Shown here: piece by piece, positions 5,638-11,762 of the stretch | How positions within the stretch are numbered: position 1 is the stretch's first letter | Layout: the number at the start of each line of letters is the position of its first letter | NCBI GenBank assembly: GCA_023436825.1 | Contig: JAEZHS010000594.1 | Span: 1 to 11,762, forward strand | DNA length: 11,762 nucleotides | Direction: 5' to 3' | Source of the DNA: Pseudomonadota bacterium | GTDB lineage: Bacteria > Pseudomonadota > Alphaproteobacteria > Reyranellales > Reyranellaceae | Made by a program: the position numbers and the translations under genes | The notes under the pieces: generated by a model | The model's input: only the letters and a program-made list of their open reading frames with translations | Databases searched by the model: none | Told to the model about the DNA's origin: nothing

Positions 5638-6471
5638 CTATAAGGCCTTTTTGTTCAGCACCGCGAACCGGTCCTTCGGGGCCTTCTCCCGTGCCGCAGG
5701 GCCGTAGGTGCCCATCTCCATGCGATGCGGGATGGTGAGCATGTAGTTCTTGAAGGCGTTCTCCATCGCCGCCTTGAAACCTTGCGCATCCATCGTCTCG
5801 TTGACCGACGCCTTGGCGAGCTTCATCGCATAGGGATGGCGCCCGGCGATCTCCTGGGCGAGGGCCATCGTCTCCTCCTCGAGCTTTTGCCGCGGCACAA
5901 CGCGGTTCACCAGCCCCGCCCGCTCGGCTTCGGCCGCGCTGATGAAGCGACCGGTGAAGAGATATTCCTTGGTCTTGCGCGGCCCGAAGTCCCACGGCAT
6001 CGAGAAGTACTGCACGTGGCTGCCGCCCCACTTCACGGCACGGTCGGCGAACTGCGCGTCCTCGCTGGCGATGATGAGGTCGCAGGCCGAGGCGATCATC
6101 AGCCCGCCCATGATGCAGTAGCCCTGGACCTGGGCGATGGTGGGCTTGGGCAGGTCGCGCCAGCGCATGGTGTTCTCGAAGAAGCGCTCCCACAGGCGCC
6201 GGTACTCGCCCTTGAAGCCCGGCTCCAGCGGCGTCTTCTTCTGGTCCTCCATCTCCTGCGGGCTGCCGAGATCGTGGCCGGCCGAGAAATGCTTGCCGGC
6301 GCCGGCCAGGATGATGACACGCACCGCCTCGTCGTCGACGGCGCGCAGGAAGGCGTCGTCGAGCTCCTCCAGCAGGATGCGGCTCTGGGCGTTCAGCACC
6401 TCGGGCCGGTTGGTCGTGATTTTCAGGACGGCGCCGGTCCGCTCGGTCAACAGGGTCGAATACTTGCTCAT
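5638..6471 (-). CDS. Crotonase (enoyl-CoA hydratase/isomerase) family protein lacking both usual catalytic glutamates
   Basis: The product has 277 residues. The crotonase fold is clear: NRPEVLNA (21-28), oxyanion-hole segment HFSAGHDL (61-68), GYCIMGGLMIASACDLIIAS (117-136) and AQFADRAVKWGG (139-150). The two glutamates that hydrate the double bond in classical enoyl-CoA hydratase are replaced: Met125 where the motif GGGCE has Glu, and Ala145 where the P-E motif has Glu. Asp67 and Asp143 are nearby acids. The protein probably still binds acyl-CoA but may catalyse another crotonase reaction such as isomerisation, hydrolysis or C-C cleavage. Its ATG overlaps the TGA of the amidohydrolase by four bases (ATGA), so the pair is translationally coupled. 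The frame is open further upstream, but only inside the amidohydrolase gene. Confidence 0.88.
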   Translation of the reverse strand: MSKYSTLLTERTGAVLKITTNRPEVLNAQSRILLEELDDAFLRAVDDEAVRVIILAGAGKHFSAGHDLGSPQEMEDQKKTPLEPGFKGEYRRLWERFFENTMRWRDLPKPTIAQVQGYCIMGGLMIASACDLIIASEDAQFADRAVKWGGSHVQYFSMPWDFGPRKTKEYLFTGRFISAAEAERAGLVNRVVPRQKLEEETMALAQEIAGRHPYAMKLAKASVNETMDAQGFKAAMENAFKNYMLTIPHRMEMGTYGPAAREKAPKDRFAVLNKKAL

Positions 6472-7616
6472 GCCAGTCCTGCTCCCATCAGGTCGACGAA
6501 ATTGTCGCAATAGAAGCGCTGTTTCTGCTTCGCGCTGATGCCGGCCGCTTCCATCGAGGCCTCGAAGCGCTTGATCGGGTTGCGCCCGCCCTCGACGTGC
6601 GGGTAGTCCGACGAGAACAGGCAGACCTCGTCGCCCGCATTGGCGATGATCCAGCCGGCATCCTCGTGCGGATAGGGCGTGACGCGCACCTGGCGCTTCA
6701 CGAACTCGCTGGGCTTGAGCGACATCTTCTGCAGCCGCTCCTCGTTCTTGTAGAAGGCGTTGTGCGCCGAATCCATGTTGCGCATCCAGCCCGGCACCCA
6801 TGAGGCGCCCTGCTCGATGACGCCGAACTTCAGGCGCGGGAAGCGGTCGAGCACGCGGTCGACGACCAGCGCGGTCAGCGCCTTCATCGGCGGATAGGCG
6901 ATCGCCATGTAGTCGATCGACTTGAAATTGTCGTCGCCGCCGTGGAAGTCGGGCACCGGCGGCAGGCCGTTGTTGAACCAGGCGTCCTCCAGAAGCTTGC
7001 CGCCGCCGCCGACGTGGAAAACGATCGGCAGGCCCGCGTCCTGGGCGATCGCCCACAAGGGATCGAAGCCGATGTGGCTCGGCGAATGATTGTCGGGGCA
7101 GCGCGAGGGGATCATCAGCGCCTTGGCGCCGAGCTCGATCGCCTCCTTTGCCGCCGTCGCGGTGCGCTCGAAGTCGACCAGCGGCACGTAGCCCGTCGGC
7201 AGCAGGCGCCGGTCGACCGAGCAGAACTCGACCATGTGCCGCGTATGGGCGCGCGCCACGGCGTAGGTGAGGTCGGGATCGGCGCCGCCTTCGAGCACGG
7301 ACGAGTAGTTCAGCAACGCCGTGGTGAACATGAGCTGGCTGGCGAAGCCCAAAAGGTCGATCGAGCGCGGACGGTCGTGGCGCGTGGAAGAGCCGAGTGC
7401 CGCCCAGTTCTTGGCGAGCATGATCTGGCTTTCGTCGAAGTCCGCGCCGCTGCGTGCGTCCTTGAGGTGACTGTGAAAGCCCTCGCGCCTCGGGAACAGC
7501 ACGTCGTCGCTGACGCGGTCGCGATACTTCGCCTCGAGATGATCGGCGAGGAAGCCCGGCAGCTCCATGATGTGGGCGTCGGCATCGTGAATGACGCGCC
7601 CGCTGGCGTAGGGCAT
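6468..7616 (-). CDS. Metal-dependent amidohydrolase (Amidohydro_2 / ACMSD-related)
   Basis: The product has 382 residues. The N-terminal metal motif is DADAHIME (Asp13, His15, Glu18). Later ligands are His201 in IVFHVGGGG, and Asp337 with His340 in SSDYPHVEGG, followed by NPIKRF, as in the decarboxylase/hydrolase branch related to ACMSD. Such TIM-barrel enzymes decarboxylate or hydrolyse aromatic acids and ring-opening products. Glu268 (VIEQGASWVPGW) occupies the region that usually supplies a further histidine or acid. The start at 7616 is set by GGAGG four bases upstream (7621-7625, complement); the frame extends 19 codons further but into the divergent hydratase gene. It is coupled to the downstream crotonase, so the two probably act in one pathway. 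Confidence 0.88.
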   Translation of the reverse strand: MPYASGRVIHDADAHIMELPGFLADHLEAKYRDRVSDDVLFPRREGFHSHLKDARSGADFDESQIMLAKNWAALGSSTRHDRPRSIDLLGFASQLMFTTALLNYSSVLEGGADPDLTYAVARAHTRHMVEFCSVDRRLLPTGYVPLVDFERTATAAKEAIELGAKALMIPSRCPDNHSPSHIGFDPLWAIAQDAGLPIVFHVGGGGKLLEDAWFNNGLPPVPDFHGGDDNFKSIDYMAIAYPPMKALTALVVDRVLDRFPRLKFGVIEQGASWVPGWMRNMDSAHNAFYKNEERLQKMSLKPSEFVKRQVRVTPYPHEDAGWIIANAGDEVCLFSSDYPHVEGGRNPIKRFEASMEAAGISAKQKQRFYCDNFVDLMGAGLA

Positions 7617-7652
7617 TGTTCCTCCGATTTTCCTGCTTGAGGGGAGCTTAGC

Positions 7653-8396
7653 ATGACGCTCGAGATTTCCCACGCGGTGCGCGGCCTCCTGGAAGCGCGG
7701 CGCACCGGCATCCAGATGGCGCCGCCCTTCGCGCTGCCGAACCGCGATGCGGTCTATGCCATCCAGGACGGCGTTTTACGCGCGACCGGTCCGGGGGCCG
7801 GCTGGAAGGTCGGCGCACGCACGCCGACGGCGGAGCCCAATCCCGCGCCGCTGCTGGCGGGTGCGCTGGCGAAGTCGCCGGCGCGCTTCGACGGCAAGAC
7901 CATGCACATGATCGGCGTGGAGATAGAGATCTCGTTCCACATCGTGCGCGACATCGCCGCCCGCAGCGAACCGGTCGGACGCGACGAAGCGCTTGCCGCC
8001 GTTGGCGATGCCTTCGTCGGCATGGAAGTGGTCGACACGCGCCTCGCGAACTTCCAGCAGGCCGATCCCGAATGGCTTCTAGCCGACAACCAGATGAACC
8101 ATGCGCTGGTCGTGGGCGATGCGATCGCGAACTGGAAGGACCTCGACTGGGCGAACCTGCCCGTGAGGCTGGTGATCGATGACAAGGTGGTGGTGGATCA
8201 GAAGGGAGGATTGGGGGCGGTCGATCCGGTGCGGCCTCTGGCCTGGATGATCGATCACGCGGTGCGCCGGCGCGGCGGCCTTCGCAACGGCGAGGCCATC
8301 ACCACGGGTTCATGGACCGGCCTTCGCTACTTCCCGCCGGGAACGCGCGCGCGTGGCGAGTTCCCGGCGCTGGGCGCAGTCGAAGCGTCGTTCTGA
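7653..8396 (+). CDS. 2-keto-4-pentenoate hydratase / fumarylacetoacetase-superfamily hydratase
   Basis: The product has 247 residues, slightly short for the family (about 260). Features of MhpD-like hydratases are present: GWKVGA (50-55, Lys52), the metal motif GVEIEISF with Glu90 and Glu92, the third acid Glu125 in GMEVVDTR, ADNQMNHALVVG (144-155), and the C-terminal TTGSWTG (217-223). The family adds water to 2-hydroxypenta-2,4-dienoates in meta-cleavage of aromatics, or decarboxylates 4-oxalocrotonate. The ribosome binding site GAGGGGAG (7639-7646) lies six bases before the ATG. Only 36 bp separate it from the divergent amidohydrolase, so the two promoters must overlap each other or lie in the opposite coding region. 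Its 3' end is nine bases from the stop of the next convergent gene. Reaction type is likely; the substrate is not known. Confidence 0.87.
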   Translation: MTLEISHAVRGLLEARRTGIQMAPPFALPNRDAVYAIQDGVLRATGPGAGWKVGARTPTAEPNPAPLLAGALAKSPARFDGKTMHMIGVEIEISFHIVRDIAARSEPVGRDEALAAVGDAFVGMEVVDTRLANFQQADPEWLLADNQMNHALVVGDAIANWKDLDWANLPVRLVIDDKVVVDQKGGLGAVDPVRPLAWMIDHAVRRRGGLRNGEAITTGSWTGLRYFPPGTRARGEFPALGAVEASF

Positions 8397-8405
8397 CGTT
8401 TCTCC

Positions 8406-8777
8406 TCAGTACTTGATCTCGACGATGCGGCTCGCGGTGTCGCTCAGGCCATCCACCTTGGGCAGCGCCTTCACGGGATCATGCGCCACGACGATCGCGC
8501 CGGCGGGCGCGCCGTCGCGGATCATCTCCTGCTTCACGACCTCGGTCTGGTCGAGACGGCCCACGAGGTGGACCGTCTTGCCCGCCTTGGCCGCGATGAT
8601 GGCGTTGCTGACCATCGGCGCGGCCGACGGCGGCAGCACGTTGCCCTTCTGAAGGAAGACGATGGTTTCCGAGCGCGGCTCGCCGGTGGCGTAGGCCAGG
8701 TTCGTGGTCTGCGCCATCGCCGGGGAGGCAAGGAACAGGCCGCCGAGCATGACGGCGGCAATGCGATACTTCTGCAT
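8406..8777 (-). CDS. Small exported protein resembling part of an OmpA-like domain
   Basis: The product has 123 residues. A signal peptide covers 1-22 (cleavage at AMA|QTT). The mature part, ETIVFLQKGNVLPPSAAPMV (37-56), KTVHLVGRLD (67-76), the helix VVKQEMIRDGAP and the ending TASRIVEIKY, follows the beta-alpha-beta-alpha-beta order of the peptidoglycan-binding OmpA C-terminal domain. It is short and lacks the usual conserved Asp/Arg pattern of NxxLSxxRA, so binding of peptidoglycan is doubtful. A ribosome binding site AAGGAG lies eight bases upstream of the ATG and next to a 12-bp palindrome. It is probably periplasmic. I do not recognise a named family; the OmpA resemblance is my inference from the pattern. 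Confidence 0.7.
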   Translation of the reverse strand: MQKYRIAAVMLGGLFLASPAMAQTTNLAYATGEPRSETIVFLQKGNVLPPSAAPMVSNAIIAAKAGKTVHLVGRLDQTEVVKQEMIRDGAPAGAIVVAHDPVKALPKVDGLSDTASRIVEIKY

Positions 8778-8789
8778 TGCTGGGACTCC

Positions 8790-8801
8790 TTCACGCGTGA
8801 A
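8790..8801. promoter_or_regulatory. 12-bp perfect palindrome TTCACGCGTGAA upstream of the small exported protein gene
   Basis: TTCACGCGTGAA is fully self-complementary. A second partner, GCGTGA (8804-8809), pairs with TCACGC (8791-8796), giving two nested dyads. On the minus strand it lies immediately before the ribosome binding site of the 8406-8777 gene, a suitable place for an operator or a translation-affecting hairpin. Confidence 0.4.
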
Positions 8802-8824
8802 TTGCGTGAGGAATCAACTCCGTT

Positions 8825-8875
8825 CCGGCTTCGTGGTTCCCTGTGCACAACCCATGTGCACCGCCACGAAGCCGG
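8825..8875 (-). terminator. 51-nt compound hairpin between two minus-strand genes
   Basis: CCGGCTTCGTGG (8825-8836) pairs perfectly with CCACGAAGCCGG (8864-8875). Inside, GTGCACA (8843-8849) pairs with TGTGCAC (8855-8861) around a 5-nt loop. The element lies between the lipoprotein stop (8922) and the next start (8777). On the minus strand no U run follows, so it may be an attenuator, an RNA-stabilising hairpin or a Rho-linked stop; terminator is only the nearest label. Confidence 0.45.
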
Positions 8876-8921
8876 CACAATTTATACTATTGCTTGATCA
8901 GCAGCCCGTGGCGGCCAATTC

Positions 8922-9323
8922 CTAGTAGTACCAGCCGTAGGGCCAGCCGCCCCACGGACCCCAATCCCAGGAGTACATATCCATTTCCTGGGCAGTCATC
9001 TGCTGCTCGTCGGCGAGCTGCTTCTCGAACATGTTCTTGCGATAGAGCGCATAGGCGTTCTGGTCGCCGACATAGAGGCACACGCAGACCGTCGGGTCGG
9101 GATAGACGTAGAAGACGCGGCCGTCGCGGATCTGCCGCGAGAAGCGGTGCGCCGGCAATTGCTTGAACGACGCCTGCCGCGCCGGCGTGTTGGCCGGCAC
9201 GAACTTGAAGCCGGCAGCCGTCATCATGTCTTCCTTGCTGGCGACTTTCTGCTGGGGGCTCTCGCAGGCGGCGGCGGCAACGCACAGTCCCAGAGCGGCC
9301 AGAGTGGTCCCAAATCGCTTCAT
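8922..9323 (-). CDS. Putative lipoprotein with Trp/Tyr/Gly-rich tail, function unknown
   Basis: The product has 133 residues. The start at 9323 (MKRFGTTLAALGLCVAAAAC) is supported by GAGGAGA about six bases upstream; an in-frame ATG six codons earlier has no such site. Residues 1-19 form a lipoprotein-type signal with Cys20 as the likely lipidated residue, though the lipobox is AAAC and not the usual LxxC. The body contains KFVPANTPARQASFKQLP, HRFSRQIRDGRVFYVYPDP, then VCVCLYVGDQNAY with two closely spaced cysteines, and a helix ADEQQMTAQEM. The tail from about residue 117 on is WDWGPWGGWPYGWYY, ending in two tyrosines. I recognise the general type as a conserved proteobacterial hypothetical lipoprotein, but no function is known to me. 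It follows the second crotonase by 30 bp, so it may be cotranscribed with it. Confidence 0.78.
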   Translation of the reverse strand: MKRFGTTLAALGLCVAAAACESPQQKVASKEDMMTAAGFKFVPANTPARQASFKQLPAHRFSRQIRDGRVFYVYPDPTVCVCLYVGDQNAYALYRKNMFEKQLADEQQMTAQEMDMYSWDWGPWGGWPYGWYY

Positions 9324-9353
9324 CACGTTCTCCTCTTTCATGTCCCCGCCGGG

Positions 9354-10133
9354 TCACGTCCCCGACCACTTCGGCGCCCGCTTGGCCAGGAATGCCGCCA
9401 TGCCTTCGCGAAAGTCCTGGCTACCGTAAGCCAGTCTGATGAGATCGTCGATATCGTCGTCGCCCAGCCGGGCCTGCAGGCGGCGTAGGGCCTCCTTGGT
9501 GACCTGGAGCGTGATGGGGGCGTGGTTGGCGACCGTGCGGGCCACCTCCTCGGCCCGGGAATGCAGCGAGGTTGCATCGGGCACGAGCTCGCTCACCAAG
9601 CCGATGCTCAGCGCTGTCGGGCCGTCGATCAGCTTGGCTAAAAAGATCACTTGCTTGGTGCGCTGCGGGCCGATCAGGGCGGCCAGCCGGGCGTAGTTGG
9701 CCATCGACAGGCAGTTGCCCAGCGTGCGGGCGATGGGAAAGCCGAACTGGGCGTTGGTGGTGGCGAGCCTGAGGTCGCAGACTGCGGCGATCGCCGCCCC
9801 GCCGCCGGTGCAGAAGCCGGCGATGGCCGCGATGGTGGGCACGCCGCAGCGCTCGATGGCGTCCAGGATGCGGTCGATCTTGCGCTCGTAGGCGATGCCG
9901 TCCTCGCCATCCTTGAACGCCTGGAACTGGGCGATGTCGGTGCCGGCCGCAAAGGCCTTGTCGCCGGCGCCGGTGACGACCAGGGCCCTGACCTCGCGGG
10001 TCCGGCCGACGCGGGCGCAGATCTCGGCCAAACCTTCATACATCGCGAAGGTGAGGGCATTGCGTGCCTGCGGGCGATTGAACGTGATCCAGCCGACCTC
10101 GCCGCGCTTGTCGTAGAGCAATTCTTGGGTCAT
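9354..10133 (-). CDS. Enoyl-CoA hydratase/isomerase family protein (second crotonase)
   Basis: The product has 259 residues, the classical length. It shows NRPQARNALT (19-28), oxyanion-hole segment AFAAGTDIAQF (60-70), AGFCTGGGAAIAAVCDLRLA (105-124) and AQFGFPIARTLGN (128-140), with the usual C-terminal trimer helices. As in the 5638-6471 protein, the two hydratase glutamates are absent: Ala114 and Ile134 replace them. Asp66 in the oxyanion-hole segment is an acid seen in isomerase-type members. It is a CoA-thioester enzyme of unknown reaction; simple hydration of enoyl-CoA is unlikely. The ATG at 10133 faces the carbonic anhydrase start across 45 bp. The ribosome binding site is only AAGG, close to the start. 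Confidence 0.88.
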   Translation of the reverse strand: MTQELLYDKRGEVGWITFNRPQARNALTFAMYEGLAEICARVGRTREVRALVVTGAGDKAFAAGTDIAQFQAFKDGEDGIAYERKIDRILDAIERCGVPTIAAIAGFCTGGGAAIAAVCDLRLATTNAQFGFPIARTLGNCLSMANYARLAALIGPQRTKQVIFLAKLIDGPTALSIGLVSELVPDATSLHSRAEEVARTVANHAPITLQVTKEALRRLQARLGDDDIDDLIRLAYGSQDFREGMAAFLAKRAPKWSGT

Positions 10134-10178
10134 TTCGCCTTACTGCCAGGATGAGCGAGACATGGTAGGCGAGACGTC

Positions 10179-10919
10179 ATGGCGTTGGAACGACTTCTCA
10201 GAGGCTTCAAGGATTTCCGCACCGGCTACTACCGCGAGCATCACGACCTGTTCGAGAAGCTCGCGACCGAGGGCCAGTCGCCGAAGATCCTGATCATCGG
10301 CTGCGCCGATGCGCGCGTCGATCCGGGCATCCTGACCCAGACCAAGCCCGGCGACATCTTCACCGTCCGCAACGTCGCGGCCATGGTGCCGCCGGCCCAG
10401 TATCCGCCCGACACGCGCCATCACGGCACGTCGTCGGCCATCGAGTTCGCGGTGCGGGGGCTCGGCGTCGAGCACGTGGTGGTGCTCGGGCATGCGCTGT
10501 GCGGCGGCATCGGCGCGCTGGTCGACGGTCGCGACAGCATCTACGCCAGCTACGACTATCTCTCGACCTGGACCGCCATTGCCCAGGAGGTGCGCGACCT
10601 TGCCGTCAGTCAGCTGAAGGGCCGTTCGCGCGAGGAGATCACGCGCGCCGTCGAGCAGGCGGCTGTGCTGAACAGCATCGCCAACCTGATGGGCTTCCGC
10701 TGGATCGCTCAGAAGGTCGAGGAGGGTTCGCTCGCCTTGCACGGCTGGTGGTTCAACATGACCGAAGGCCAGCTCTACGCCTTCAATCCCGCGACCACCC
10801 TCTTCGAGGCCGTGCACGGCCTCGAGGTGCATCCCACCGTGGTCAAGGGTACGACCCTGTCGGCGATCAAGCCCGAAGCCCTGATCGCCGCGGTCGCCGG
10901 CAAGAAGCCAGCGTTTTAG
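10179..10919 (+). CDS. Beta-class carbonic anhydrase
   Basis: The product has 246 residues. It interconverts CO2 and bicarbonate using zinc. The zinc ligands and active-site pair are visible: Cys42, Asp44 and Arg46 in GCADARVDP, His105 and Cys108 in VLGHALCGG. VRNVAAMVPP (63-72) and the late LHGWWFNMTEGQLYAFN segment (about residues 187-203) are also family-typical. No signal peptide is seen, so it is cytosolic. The start at 10179 is the only in-frame ATG before the conserved N-terminus; its ribosome binding site is weak (GGCGAG). The stop codon overlaps the stop of the convergent aminotransferase by four bases, so there is no room for a terminator. Likely roles are bicarbonate supply for carboxylases or pH balance. 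Confidence 0.94.
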   Translation: MALERLLRGFKDFRTGYYREHHDLFEKLATEGQSPKILIIGCADARVDPGILTQTKPGDIFTVRNVAAMVPPAQYPPDTRHHGTSSAIEFAVRGLGVEHVVVLGHALCGGIGALVDGRDSIYASYDYLSTWTAIAQEVRDLAVSQLKGRSREEITRAVEQAAVLNSIANLMGFRWIAQKVEEGSLALHGWWFNMTEGQLYAFNPATTLFEAVHGLEVHPTVVKGTTLSAIKPEALIAAVAGKKPAF

Positions 10920-11762
10920 CTCGCCAGCGAGTCGATCGCGGCGTCGACGCCGCCCGGGCTGAACGGCACGCCGGCCGTCTTCATCGCGAGCTCGGTGGTG
11001 GCGAGGCAGCCCAGCAGCATGGGTTCGTTGAGATCGCCCATGTGGCCGATGCGGAATACCTTGCCCATCAGCGGCCCCAGTCCGCCGCCGAGCGACAGGT
11101 TGTAGCGATCGATGGCGACCTTGCGCAGCGGGTCGGAGCTCACGCCCTCCGGCATGACCACCGTCGTCACCGAGTTGGAGAGCCGGTCGGGCGCCTGGCA
11201 GTAGAGCTGCGGGCCCTTGCCGTCCTTGCCCCAGGCGCGCACGGCGGCGCGCGTCGCCTCGGCGAGGCGGGCGTGGCGGGCGAACACCGCGTCGAGGCCT
11301 TCCTCCTCGAGCATCTTGAGCGACTCCTGCAGGCCGAAGAACATGTGCACCGGCGCGGTGCCCATGAACTTCTGCGGCGCGCGGCCGTTCATCAGCTCCC
11401 AATGGAAGTAGTGGCGCGGCGCCTTGTTCTTGCGCGCTGCGTCGAGCGCCTTGTTGCTGACGCCGGTGAACGACATGCCGGTCGGCAGCATCAGGCCCTT
11501 CTGGCTGCCGCCGACGGTGACGTCGATGCCCCAGGCATCCATCTTGTACTCGATCGACGCCAGCGAGGAGATCGTGTCGGAGAGCAGCAGGGCGGGGTGC
11601 TTGGTCTCGTCCAGCGCACGACGGATGTCGGCGACGGGCAGGACCATGCCGGTCGCCGTCTCGTTGTGGACGCAGAGCACGGCCTTGATCTCGTGCGACT
11701 TGTCCTTGGCCAGGCGCTCGGCGAGCTTGGCGATGTCGGCGCCCTTGCGCCAGTCGGCGGCG
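10916..11762 (-). CDS. Class V aminotransferase (serine/alanine-glyoxylate type), N-terminal part outside window
   Basis: The last 281 residues are present; the frame is open to the window edge, with ADWRKGADIAKLAERL upstream of the first in-frame GTG at 11680, so the gene continues to the right (about 120 residues missing by family length). VHNETATG, LLLSDTISSLASIEYKMDAWGID and the PLP-lysine motif GSQKGLMLP (codon for the lysine at 11498-11500) identify a fold-type I PLP enzyme of the AGXT/SgaA group. The Asp in LLSD is the expected partner of the PLP pyridine nitrogen. The C-terminal domain includes SLGGGLGPLMGKVFRIGHMGDLN, typical of serine-glyoxylate and alanine-glyoxylate aminotransferases, which move an amino group to glyoxylate to make glycine in C1 or photorespiratory-type metabolism. 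The exact donor amino acid is not decided by sequence alone. Confidence 0.92.
   Translation of the reverse strand, partial: AADWRKGADIAKLAERLAKDKSHEIKAVLCVHNETATGMVLPVADIRRALDETKHPALLLSDTISSLASIEYKMDAWGIDVTVGGSQKGLMLPTGMSFTGVSNKALDAARKNKAPRHYFHWELMNGRAPQKFMGTAPVHMFFGLQESLKMLEEEGLDAVFARHARLAEATRAAVRAWGKDGKGPQLYCQAPDRLSNSVTTVVMPEGVSSDPLRKVAIDRYNLSLGGGLGPLMGKVFRIGHMGDLNEPMLLGCLATTELAMKTAGVPFSPGGVDAAIDSLAS

Noticed and set aside
6472..7056. Upstream extension of the crotonase frame to 472 codons
   Set aside because: The extension is an Arg/Gly-rich shadow of the amidohydrolase; the true start is the ATG in the ATGA overlap at 6471.

Overview
High-GC bacterial DNA with genes packed on both strands. 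The gene families (beta-class glutathione transferase, crotonases, 2-keto-4-pentenoate hydratase family, DUF4198, TetR, class V aminotransferase) and codon use fit an environmental alphaproteobacterium, possibly Reyranella/Rhodospirillales-like. That assignment is inference; there is no rRNA or tRNA here to anchor it.

Layout. Positions 1-815 are a scar: the last codons of an IS630-family transposase and the element's end, followed at once by a methyltransferase-like gene that has lost its N-terminus and carries a frameshift near its C-terminus. At 956-1666 is an exported DUF4198 protein, convergent with a small DoxX-like membrane protein (1700-2077, minus). Positions 2078-2841 hold no convincing gene. 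They do contain a perfect 13-bp inverted repeat, a second stem, a good sigma70-type promoter pointing right with tandem 9-bp repeats across it, and a downstream segment able to form overlapping RNA stems.

From 2842 to 5560 is a regulatory module: TetR repressor plus carotenoid-cleavage-type oxygenase on the minus strand, and a divergent glutathione S-transferase on the plus strand. Two near-identical 23-bp direct repeats sit in and beside their shared promoter. One covers the tetR start codon and the other lies just upstream of the GST ribosome binding site. A 69-bp palindromic element closes the GST side.

From 5638 to 8396, an amidohydrolase and a crotonase are translationally coupled (ATGA overlap) on the minus strand. 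They diverge, across only 36 bp, from a hydratase of the MhpD/fumarylacetoacetase superfamily. This looks like a small acyl-CoA or aromatic-breakdown module of unknown substrate. Positions 8406-10133 (minus) carry a second atypical crotonase, a lipoprotein with a Trp/Tyr/Gly-rich tail, a 51-nt hairpin, and a small exported protein resembling part of an OmpA-like domain. A beta-carbonic anhydrase (10179-10919, plus) then runs into, and overlaps by 4 bp, a class V aminotransferase (minus) that leaves the window at its N-terminal side.

I found no CRISPR array, phage structural gene, defence system or tRNA. The least ordinary parts are the gene-free 2.1-2.8 kb region, the duplicated operator of the TetR/CCD/GST module, and the two crotonases that both lack the usual catalytic glutamates.
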